A stretch of 18,592 nt of DNA, taken from the NCBI GenBank assembly GCA_002405485.1, contig DHLW01000119.1, positions 889-19,480 on the forward strand, in the 5' to 3' direction. The position numbers and the translations under genes were made by a program. Below the pieces are notes generated by a model that was given only the letters and a program-made list of their open reading frames with translations, searched no databases and was not told the origin of the DNA. Within the stretch, counting starts at the first letter, position 1; every line of letters begins with the position of its first letter. Origin of the DNA: Phycisphaerales bacterium UBA4658. Lineage in GTDB: Bacteria > Planctomycetota > Phycisphaerae > Phycisphaerales > UBA1924. Shown in pieces: positions 1 to 6,240 of this stretch.

Positions 1-26
1 CGGAGGTTCAAATCCTCTCACCCCGA
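1..26 (+). tRNA. 3' end of a tRNA gene, probably tRNA-Pro (partial)
   Basis: The window opens inside a tRNA. Bases 2-6 (ggagg) pair with 14-18 (cctct) around the T-loop ttcaaat at 7-13. Bases 19-25 (caccccg) are the 3' strand of the acceptor stem and A26 is the discriminator. The acceptor strand ends in G, so base 1 of the tRNA should be C; a C1-G72 pair with A73 is characteristic of bacterial tRNA-Pro, and the T-arm closely resembles proline tRNAs. The anticodon lies outside the window, so identity is inferred. No CCA is encoded (ctt follows), so the tail must be added by tRNA nucleotidyltransferase. Confidence 0.75.
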
Positions 27-38
27 CTTGTTGCAGAG

Positions 39-72
39 CAAAGCCCTTCGATGAGCACATCGAAGGGCTTTG
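39..72 (+). terminator. hairpin after the tRNA, probable terminator
   Basis: Bases 40-53 (aaagcccttcgatg) pair perfectly with 58-71 around the 4-base loop agca, and C39-G72 extends the stem to 15 bp. It starts 13 bases after the tRNA. No clean T-run follows (tgtcgttgt), so it is either a weak intrinsic terminator or a processing structure. Being symmetric, it could also stop transcripts arriving from the minus-strand kinase. Confidence 0.55.
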
Positions 73-350
73 TCGTTGTGGGGAAGGGACTTGTGAGAGT
101 TCAAGCGGTCGCAAGGAATCCGAGAAGAACGAGCGATTTGGGGCTGATCGTTGGCAGGATTTGAACTCTTGCCATCTCGGCGAGACATTCTGGCCGGGCG
201 CGGCGGTTCCTGCCCGAAGCAGGAGGCCTGCCGGGATTGCTCAGTGCACGCGCGCGAAGGGCGAACTCGACAGGATGAGAAAGGCTCTGCCTGCGATGTT
301 CCGTTTCATGCGGTCGAGATCGGATGGTGAAGGGCGTGCGTATTCGCCGA
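73..350. other. intergenic stretch between tRNA and kinase, no gene seen
   Basis: About 280 bases separate the tRNA from the stop codon of the convergent kinase. The short reading frames here have no recognisable motif or ribosome-binding site. One small hairpin is visible, tcctgc at 208-213 with gcagga at 219-224, in the right area to end the kinase transcript but without a T-run on either strand. Confidence 0.5.
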
Positions 351-3134
351 CTACCTGTTCACTGGCACCTTCTTGTTCAGGATCTCGGTCCAGTTGAACA
401 CGACGTTCAGGGAAGTGATGTCGTTGGTCATCTCAGGCTTGAAGTTCACCAGAAACCGGTCGCCGGCGATCGGTGCGAAACTCTGGACGCGCAGCTTGTC
501 AAAGTCCGCGACTTCGACCGGCGCGGAGAGCGTCAACTGGGGCTCAAGCGTCACCGTGATCTTCTGAAGCCGATCCCGCTCATCGATCACGTACAGCGAC
601 TTTCCATCCAGTGCCCATGCGTAGCCTCGACCTCCCGCATCCCGGATCCCGCGAGTCTTTGCCATGATCGGCCTGCCGGTCTCTCCATTGGGTCGTAGTT
701 CCGCGATCCAGACCTGATTCTTGCCGGATTCGTCACTCGCAAACGCCACGGCTCGCCCAGTGCTGGAGAGCAACGCGTAGAAGCGATTGAACTCCGACGG
801 AAGAAACGGAACCAGATCCGAGGCGGTCGCCTCTTTATCGCCCAGCGGCAGCCGCATGATCTTCGGCTTGGTACCGCCCTGCTCTATGTGTGTGATCAGC
901 AGCCCGGCGTTGCCTGGGAGCCACGCACTGGGAAAGAAGAACTGATCCGATTTGGCTGGCTTATAGACCCGACGCGGCGTCCCCGAGTCGGCACTCATGA
1001 CGTAGATGCCGTCGGCGTCGTCCTTCCCTATCCGCGCATAGGCGATCTGCTTGCCATCGGGCGACCACGTCGGGCCATCGCAATCCGCGTTCGGCTCGGC
1101 GGTGAGTTTCAAAAGATCTGGCTGATCGACGGGCGAGACCTGCAGCGAGTAGAGGTTTCGGGTGTTGGCCGTCGTCATCAACACTCGCCGACCATCGGGC
1201 GAAGGCCACATATAGATCAGCCACTTGAGTTCGCCAAGCCACGGCTGCAGCTTCCCGTCCGCGTTCAAGACGCTGACGCCATAGTTCCATCCGCCGGGCG
1301 GCGGGGCCTTGTACAAGAGCGTGCCGGAGGTGAGTTGGAAGCCTCCGGGATTGATGGGCATATCAGACGAGAGCCCACCCCAGACCGCCACCGGCGGGCC
1401 GCGCAACTCCACCGCGACCGGGTCGAACGGTGCCGCGAGAATGGCGTCGGCGCGAGAGAAGACGATGTGACCGGATCGGAAATAGCCGCCCGGCCCAGCA
1501 TCTTCGACCAGGACTTTCACACGCCCCGACGCGATCTCCAGCGCCCCCAGACTCGTGAGAAAGCCTCGTGACCCGTAGGTCACGACACTCACCAGGAGAT
1601 GCCGCCCGTCCGGCATCTCGCTGCCCAACAGTCCAATGGACGCCACGTTGGGACGCCCCGCATCCATGGTGATCGACGCGGCTCGAGTGCCTGTCTTGGA
1701 GAGTCGCGCGAACGAAGCCGGGCCGTCTGAGAACAGAATGTCGCCGTTTGAGAGTTGCGCGAATCCTTGCGTGCCCGTCGGCAGTTCTGCAACGGTCATT
1801 GCAGGCGCCGAACCGTCGAGCGGCACGGCGGCGAGGCGCATGCCCTCGGGCGACTGCGTGGAGCTCGCCACGAAGAGCACACCTCGTCCGTCTCGGGTGG
1901 TGACCCCCCAGAGAGCGCCTTCCGTTCCGGCGAGCGGTTGAAACTCGTATCGTTCCATCGGGCGAACGTAGAGCCGGGGCGCGGCTTGGCCTTCCGGGCC
2001 AGCCTTTCTAGGCCGCCCAGTGATCACGAGCGTGCGCGCGTCGCCGGTAAGAGTCCCGCCCGAAACAGCGATCTCGGGCGGCATGTTGATGGCGACACAG
2101 AGTGGCTCAGCGGTGATGCTGGGTGGCGGTCCAAACGCACGCCAGAGCCCGGCGCCGAGCGCGAGCATCGCCAGTCCGCCGATCAGACCGATCAGGAGTG
2201 TTGGCATCAGCCTGCGCGTTTGCCGCACACCCGGATCAACGATGCCTGATTCGTTTCCTGTGATCGCCCGCTCGAGTTCAAGCCGTGCATCGCCGATGTC
2301 GTGCAGGCGCTGCTTGCGGTCCTTCGCGAGACAACTCGTCAGCAAGTCACGCACGCGCCGCGGCGTGCTGGGCGGGAGCAAGTTGAGGTCCGATTCCTTG
2401 TGGAGCGTGGCGCCGATGGCGTCGGCGACGGTCTCGCCGCGGAAGGGCTGAGCGCCGGTGAGCATCTCGTACAGCACGCATCCAAACGCGAAGATGTCCG
2501 ACCGCTTGTCAACGGGCTTGCCGCGGGCCTGCTCGGGGGACATGTACCCGGCGGTGCCCATGATCACGCCGGGGATCGTCGGGCTGTGCGCGAATCTTGC
2601 GGGCGAGGTGACGGTCGGAGAGTCAGCCCTCGCCGCAGCATTCGCGGTCGACGACGGTGAGCCGTCGGCGGTGCGTGCAAGCCCGAAGTCCAGCACCTTC
2701 ACAGCGTCCTCAGTGGTGATCATCACATTGCCGGGCTTGAGGTCGCGGTGGATGATGCCCCTCTCGTGCGCCGCTTCGAGGGCCTCGGCGATCTGCTTGG
2801 CAAGCGCCAGCGCATCGGCGACCGGGATCGGTCCTGCGGCCAGACGATCCGCGAGCGTCTCGCCTTCGATGTACTCCAAGACTAGATACTGGTGGTCGTC
2901 GGCCTGTTCGAGTCCGTGAATGCCGCCGACGTTTGGGTGGTTGAGCGATGCGAGGACTTTGGCTTCGCGCTGGAAGCGTGCGAGGCGATCGGGGTCCGCG
3001 GCGAGGTCGGCGGGCAGGGCCTTGATGGCGACCTGGCGGTCGAGCCTGGTGTCGGTGGCGAGGTACACCACGCCCATGCCGCCGCGGCCGAGTTCACGTT
3101 CAATCTTGAATGGTCCGATGGCGGCGGGGTGCAT
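351..3134 (-). CDS. membrane Ser/Thr protein kinase with C-terminal beta-propeller (PknB-like)
   Basis: A 927-residue transmembrane kinase. The N-terminal Hanks-type domain spans residues 8-290, with glycine loop GRGGMG at 16-21, the ATP-anchoring lysine at 38, HRDLKPGN with catalytic Asp131, DFG at 149-151 and GTAGYMSPEQ near 193-202, so it should be active. A 40-residue insert rich in Ser, Thr, Ala and Pro lies between DFG and GTAGYMSPEQ and could hold autophosphorylation sites. One membrane helix (309-333) follows. The remaining 590 residues, outside the cytoplasm by topology, look like a TolB/WD40-type propeller, with a WSPDGKQIAYAR blade motif in the C-terminal third. The likely role is sensing an envelope signal and phosphorylating cytoplasmic targets. 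It is transcribed away from the acetyltransferase and ends facing the tRNA. The first Met gives the standard lead into the kinase fold, but I see no clear ribosome-binding site. Ligand and substrates are unknown. Confidence 0.93.
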   Translation of the reverse strand: MHPAAIGPFKIERELGRGGMGVVYLATDTRLDRQVAIKALPADLAADPDRLARFQREAKVLASLNHPNVGGIHGLEQADDHQYLVLEYIEGETLADRLAAGPIPVADALALAKQIAEALEAAHERGIIHRDLKPGNVMITTEDAVKVLDFGLARTADGSPSSTANAAARADSPTVTSPARFAHSPTIPGVIMGTAGYMSPEQARGKPVDKRSDIFAFGCVLYEMLTGAQPFRGETVADAIGATLHKESDLNLLPPSTPRRVRDLLTSCLAKDRKQRLHDIGDARLELERAITGNESGIVDPGVRQTRRLMPTLLIGLIGGLAMLALGAGLWRAFGPPPSITAEPLCVAINMPPEIAVSGGTLTGDARTLVITGRPRKAGPEGQAAPRLYVRPMERYEFQPLAGTEGALWGVTTRDGRGVLFVASSTQSPEGMRLAAVPLDGSAPAMTVAELPTGTQGFAQLSNGDILFSDGPASFARLSKTGTRAASITMDAGRPNVASIGLLGSEMPDGRHLLVSVVTYGSRGFLTSLGALEIASGRVKVLVEDAGPGGYFRSGHIVFSRADAILAAPFDPVAVELRGPPVAVWGGLSSDMPINPGGFQLTSGTLLYKAPPPGGWNYGVSVLNADGKLQPWLGELKWLIYMWPSPDGRRVLMTTANTRNLYSLQVSPVDQPDLLKLTAEPNADCDGPTWSPDGKQIAYARIGKDDADGIYVMSADSGTPRRVYKPAKSDQFFFPSAWLPGNAGLLITHIEQGGTKPKIMRLPLGDKEATASDLVPFLPSEFNRFYALLSSTGRAVAFASDESGKNQVWIAELRPNGETGRPIMAKTRGIRDAGGRGYAWALDGKSLYVIDERDRLQKITVTLEPQLTLSAPVEVADFDKLRVQSFAPIAGDRFLVNFKPEMTNDITSLNVVFNWTEILNKKVPVNR

Positions 3135-3232
3135 GAGCGGGGAGTGTACGGGTCAAAGGGGTCAAGGTGCCCATCCAGTCTCTTCCGAGGCCAGCAAACG
3201 GCGGTTGCCGGGCTCCCAGGCCCTAACGCCCT

Positions 3233-3260
3233 CCAAGAAAAGTTCTATTGGTGTACTGTC
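3233..3260 (+). repeat. copy 1 of a recurring hairpin motif (CCAAGA...TTGGTG)
   Basis: The 21 bases 3233-3253 match 9713-9733 at 18 of 21 positions, and the following 28 bases remain alignable at roughly 16 positions. The motif is an interrupted dyad: ccaa pairs with ttgg, with two mismatches further in. Copy 2 has the same dyad in perfect form. It lies inside the inverted-repeat-bounded segment. Confidence 0.5.
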
Positions 3261-3275
3261 ACCCCGATTCAACTG

Positions 3276-3314
3276 CGAACGTCCGTGACTGAATCACGGA
3301 CGTTTGTGGTTTTT
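3276..3314 (+). terminator. intrinsic terminator-like hairpin, plus strand
   Basis: Bases 3278-3288 (aacgtccgtga) pair perfectly with 3294-3304 around the loop ctgaa. G3277-T3305 and C3276-G3306 extend the stem to 13 bp, and five Ts follow at 3310-3314. The T-run makes this a plus-strand terminator; the minus strand has none. No plus-strand gene lies upstream within the gap, so it ends an unannotated short transcript, acts as an attenuator in the acetyltransferase leader, or belongs to the repeat element. Confidence 0.6.
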
Positions 3315-3458
3315 GGGGTGCGCAGGCTTCATGATGCCCACTTTGACCCCTTACTCTGACAGCGTCTAGGGCTGCTCGTTGCGGAACAGATTGAGTGCTT
3401 GCTCACGTTGTGGCGGCGGTTGTCGCCAGGGTATCGCATTCTCTGTTCAGGAAGCATC

Positions 3459-3989
3459 ATGAACACGATCAAGACTTCGCGGCTCTTTCTTGAGCCGTTC
3501 ACGTACAAGCTCATGCTCGCCGCGGTCGAGGGCCCGGCAAAGTTCCGCAGTCAATCGGGGTTCGCGGTTGCCGACGATTGGCCAAACCCGGACCTCAACG
3601 ACGCACTTCCGTTCATCGCAGCGATGGTTGGAGAGAGCCCGGCGCTGGAGGAGTGGACTCGGCTTCTCGTCCTCCCGGGTGAGCACGCTCGTTCGGGCGT
3701 TCCGCTGGTGATCGGCGAAGTCGGATTCAAGGGGCTTCCTGACAGCGATGGCGTAGTCGAGATCGGCTACGGAGTGGCGATCTCCCATCGCGCACGCGGG
3801 TATGCCTCAGAAGCAGTGTCGGCACTCTGCGTCTGGGCCTTTCAGCACAAACGCGTGACACGCATCCGTGCGGAGTGTCTGCCAACAAACCCCAGCTCTA
3901 TCGGCGTTCTGCGACGGACGGGATTTCGAGAGACGGACTCAAGCGCCCAAATGCTGAGTTGGGAGCTGATGCCTTCATTTCAAAGTTGA
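3459..3989 (+). CDS. GNAT-family N-acetyltransferase (RimJ/RimL type)
   Basis: This 176-residue protein would transfer an acetyl group from acetyl-CoA to an amine. The acceptor could be a protein N-terminus, as in the RimJ/RimL branch, or a small molecule. The family shows in the opening NTIKTSRLFLEPFT, typical of the branch, in the acetyl-CoA pyrophosphate loop SHRARGYASEA near residues 108-118, and in NPSSIGVLRRTGF near 147-159. Length is normal for a single-domain GNAT. I chose ATG 3459, preceded by aggaa at good spacing, over an in-frame ATG 60 bases upstream whose extra residues do not resemble the family. It stands alone, 320 bases from the next gene, so context does not reveal the substrate. 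Confidence 0.88.
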   Translation: MNTIKTSRLFLEPFTYKLMLAAVEGPAKFRSQSGFAVADDWPNPDLNDALPFIAAMVGESPALEEWTRLLVLPGEHARSGVPLVIGEVGFKGLPDSDGVVEIGYGVAISHRARGYASEAVSALCVWAFQHKRVTRIRAECLPTNPSSIGVLRRTGFRETDSSAQMLSWELMPSFQS

Positions 3990-4054
3990 CAGAGCGCCCG
4001 AAGGGTTGAGGCCATCTGCACGTGCGCTCAGTTCAAACACGCCCTTGCACCCGA

Positions 4055-4125
4055 TGGGGGGCTCACCAAACGCCGCTGGCCAGCGGCCTGTGGCCGTTGT
4101 CGCCCTGGTCTTGGTGAGCCCCTCG
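4055..4125 (+). repeat. long inverted repeat enclosing a 16-bp palindrome, possible structured RNA
   Basis: Bases 4058-4069 (ggggctcaccaa) pair perfectly with 4111-4122 (ttggtgagcccc); G-C and wobble pairs extend the stem to 4055/4125. The 41-base interior contains the perfect palindrome gccgctggccagcggc at 4072-4087, which can form its own arm. The result is a long base stem with an internal arm. I recognise no riboswitch or RNA family in it. There is no T-run after 4125. Confidence 0.5.
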
Positions 4126-4127
4126 AC

Positions 4128-4177
4128 GGAGCCCTTGGGCATGCACTCTGCCGCCCTTGTCTGAGGGGCCGGGCTCC
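4128..4177 (+). repeat. second inverted repeat, ggagccc/gggctcc
   Basis: Bases 4128-4134 (ggagccc) pair perfectly with 4171-4177 (gggctcc). It starts two bases after the 4055-4125 structure, so the two may form one composite leader or terminator. Seven base pairs around a 36-base loop is much weaker evidence than the first stem. Confidence 0.3.
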
Positions 4178-4309
4178 ATGGATCGGAAATCTTCCGAAAT
4201 CGTGAGGGCCTGCGGGCTGCGGCGTCGCTTGGTGGTCGGAGATCGGGCTCGCGCAGCCATCGTCTGGTCTGAGCGGGGTTGGATTCGTTCTTCAGAGTGG
4301 AGCAGTGTC

Positions 4310-5443
4310 ATGCGTATTCGAGCAGGCGTTTCGCCGGTGTGTTTCAGTCGTTTGACTCACGGCGCCTTCCTTGCGGCGGCTGCCGGAGTGATGGCGACAG
4401 CGACGTGCGCCTTCGCCCAGTCGATCTCGAGCATCGGCTTGCCGCCGGGAAGTTCTCTCTCCAGTGCGAACGCCGTGAATGCCAACGGCTCCGTGGTCGC
4501 TGCCAACGTTGACATGGCGAGTGCCTATCGCTGGACGTCGTCCGGGCTTGTCGGTCTCGGCTTGCTCCCGGGTGCCTTTGCGACCTCGGCAGAGGACATC
4601 AGCTCCGACGGGTCGGTGATCGTCGGCAGTGTGTTCTTCGACTCTCCGGAAGAGACGGTCAGAGCCCATCGCTGGACTTCCGGTGGCGGCTTTCAAGACC
4701 TGGGTCTGCCTTCCGGCGGCGTGGCCTCCGTTGGTTCTGGCGTCAGCGGCGACGGCAACACCGTGACCGGATACTCGTTCGACGTGGACTTCAACACGAC
4801 CGCGTTTCGCTGGACCAGCGCGGGCGGCATGCAGTCCATCGGCACGCTGCCCGGCGGGACAAGCTCTGAGGGACGCAAGGTCAGCCGCGACGGGAGCACG
4901 ATCATCGGCATCGCGGGCACGCCGGGGGGCGACCGCGCCTTCGTTTGGACCCAGGCCGGCGGCATGCAGAGTCTCGGCCTGCTCTCACCCGGTGATGGCG
5001 CATCGAGCGCGTGGGGCGTGAGCGCCGACGGGACCGTCGTCGCTGGCTTCAGCGGCACGAGCGCCGTCATCTGGACCAGCGGCATCGCCCAGAGCATCGG
5101 CATGCTCCCCGGCGCTACCAATGCCATCGCCTACACGTTGAGTGACGATGGATCGCTCGTTGGTGGCTACAGCTTCTTCGGCTTGAATGCGACGGCCACG
5201 CTCTGGTCGCAGACACTCGGCACAGTCGACCTCAACACCTATCTCCCGACGCTCGGCATCGACCTCACCGGCTGGGAGCTCGACTACACGCGAGACATCT
5301 CCGCCGACGGGACCACCATCGTCGGTGAGGGACTGTTCAACGGCGAGCCTCGCGGCTGGGTCGTCACGATCCCAGCGCCGGGTGCAACGGCATTGCTGGG
5401 TGTCGGAGGCCTGATCGCAGCCCGAAGGCGCCGCCTTCGATGA
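4310..5443 (+). CDS. secreted HAF-repeat protein with PEP-CTERM sorting signal
   Basis: A 377-residue exported protein. Residues 1-36 form a Sec signal peptide (basic MRIR, hydrophobic AAAAGVMA core, cleavage after AFA). The body consists of HAF-type repeats, each with an aromatic strand such as HRWTSGGG, a glycine-leucine stretch and a loop like SADGTVVAG; I count about seven loops with the D/N-G core, consistent with a beta-propeller. The C-terminus is IPAPGATALLGVGGLIAA followed by basic residues, the PEP-CTERM pattern in its PAPGA variant. Such proteins are cleaved and anchored or released by an exosortase, which would be encoded elsewhere. I chose ATG 4310 because it alone places the signal peptide at the N-terminus; ggag lies just upstream. 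Binding partner unknown. Confidence 0.85.
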   Translation: MRIRAGVSPVCFSRLTHGAFLAAAAGVMATATCAFAQSISSIGLPPGSSLSSANAVNANGSVVAANVDMASAYRWTSSGLVGLGLLPGAFATSAEDISSDGSVIVGSVFFDSPEETVRAHRWTSGGGFQDLGLPSGGVASVGSGVSGDGNTVTGYSFDVDFNTTAFRWTSAGGMQSIGTLPGGTSSEGRKVSRDGSTIIGIAGTPGGDRAFVWTQAGGMQSLGLLSPGDGASSAWGVSADGTVVAGFSGTSAVIWTSGIAQSIGMLPGATNAIAYTLSDDGSLVGGYSFFGLNATATLWSQTLGTVDLNTYLPTLGIDLTGWELDYTRDISADGTTIVGEGLFNGEPRGWVVTIPAPGATALLGVGGLIAARRRRLR

Positions 5444-5475
5444 TCGAGATCGGACGAACACGCTCGCAGCACTCG

Positions 5476-5508
5476 CCGCGACCTCGGCACGCCCGGCCGG
5501 GGTCGCGG
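5476..5508 (+). terminator. strong GC hairpin downstream of the HAF gene
   Basis: Bases 5476-5487 (ccgcgacctcgg) pair with 5497-5508 (ccggggtcgcgg): 12 bp including one T-G wobble, around a 9-base loop. It lies 32 bases after the HAF stop codon and 75 bases before the sigma factor start. The following tgttgtc is only mildly T-rich. The most likely role is ending the HAF transcript and insulating it from the sigma-kinase pair. Confidence 0.6.
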
Positions 5509-5583
5509 TGTTGTCGCATGGTCACATGTGTCTGCTGCGGATCGTCGCTTCTTCCCTGTCCGGACACGATTAGGATCGGGGTG

Positions 5584-6228
5584 ATGTCCTCGAACGAACC
5601 CTTATCGGCAGATCGCCCACACTCTCCGCCGCCTGTCGACACGCCTGAGGACGCGACGATCCTCATGGTTGCGGCAGCGAACGGAGACAAGTCAGCAGCC
5701 GATCGCCTGTTGCCGCTTGTCTATGCCCAGCTGCGCAGTGCAGCCCAACTGGGCCTGGCGAGCGAGCGAGCAGGGCACACGCTCTCGGCGACGGCGATCG
5801 TGCACGAGGCGTACATCAAGTTGTCGGGACCGCGCCAGGTGCCCTGGGAGGGGCGAGGGCACTTTTACGCTGCCGCGGCGGAAGCGATGCGGCAGATCCT
5901 CCTTGATCATGCCAAGGGACGGATGCGGCTCAAGCGGGGAGGTGGGGGCCCGGGAGGCGAGGCCGTGAGGCGACAGTCCGTGAGCGACTTCGAGGATGTC
6001 GCCGCGTTGTCGCAGAAAGAGCCCGAGGAAATCGTGAGGTTCGATGATCTGGTCCGTCGCTTGGACGCAGAGTCGCCCGATGGTGCGGCGATCGTGCGGC
6101 TGCGATTCTTCGCGGGTCTGAGCGTCGAGCAGACAGCCCAGGTGCTTGGGCTCTCGATAAGCACGGTCGATCGACGCTGGGCTTTTGCGCGGGCGTGGCT
6201 GTTTCAACGCTTGCAGGGGCAGGCATGA
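5584..6228 (+). CDS. ECF sigma factor, TIGR02999/Sigma70_ECF type
   Basis: This 214-residue protein would direct RNA polymerase to a dedicated promoter set. Region 2 covers about residues 25-110, including the family hallmark SERAGHTLSATAIVHEAYIKL and the helix GRGHFYAAAAEAMRQILLDHA. After a glycine-rich linker, region 4 near 155-210 carries the helix-turn-helix SVEQTAQVLGLSISTVDRRW. This is the ECF group common in planctomycetes and other kinase-rich bacteria. I chose ATG 5584, preceded by a GGGG-rich sequence, because the upstream extension to 5440 would start inside the end of the HAF gene and run through the terminator hairpin. No anti-sigma gene is visible; instead a kinase gene follows after 12 bases, so phosphorylation or binding by that kinase is the likely control (inference). 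Confidence 0.93.
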   Translation: MSSNEPLSADRPHSPPPVDTPEDATILMVAAANGDKSAADRLLPLVYAQLRSAAQLGLASERAGHTLSATAIVHEAYIKLSGPRQVPWEGRGHFYAAAAEAMRQILLDHAKGRMRLKRGGGGPGGEAVRRQSVSDFEDVAALSQKEPEEIVRFDDLVRRLDAESPDGAAIVRLRFFAGLSVEQTAQVLGLSISTVDRRWAFARAWLFQRLQGQA

Positions 6229-6240
6229 AGGAATGACATC

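Larger units (their letters stand above)
3156..3352. repeat. segment bounded by 20-bp imperfect terminal inverted repeats (MITE-like candidate)
   Basis: Bases 3156-3175 read aaggggtcaaggtgcccatc. The reverse complement of 3333-3352 reads aaggggtcaaagtgggcatc, a match at 17 of 20 positions. The repeats enclose 197 bases with strong internal secondary structure and no gene. The left repeat starts 21 bases before the kinase start codon on the other strand. This geometry fits a small non-autonomous mobile element, but no target-site duplication is obvious. A large RNA stem or paired regulator sites are alternatives. Confidence 0.45.
3135..3458. other. structured intergenic region between divergent kinase and acetyltransferase genes
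   Basis: This 324-base gap must hold the promoters of both flanking genes. It contains a pair of 20-bp inverted repeats (3156-3175, 3333-3352), an imperfect hairpin at 3233-3251 that recurs near 9713, and a 13-bp hairpin with a T-run at 3276-3314, each listed separately. I see no coding potential and no convincing -35/-10 pair. Confidence 0.6.
3990..4309. other. structured intergenic region upstream of the HAF-repeat gene
   Basis: A 320-base gap between two plus-strand genes. Its centre holds two adjacent inverted-repeat structures (4055-4125 and 4128-4177), and a small hairpin cggaa-atc-ttccg follows near 4184-4196. The reading frame of the next gene can be extended back to 4157, but that would translate part of the structured segment and bury the signal peptide, so I treat it as untranslated. 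No clear promoter was found. Confidence 0.55.

Noticed and set aside
156..165. GGATTTGAAC, the reverse complement of the tRNA T-loop sequence, suggesting a second tRNA or an integration remnant
   Set aside because: The flanking bases cannot form a T-stem or acceptor stem, and integration into a tRNA gene would leave direct, not inverted, copies.
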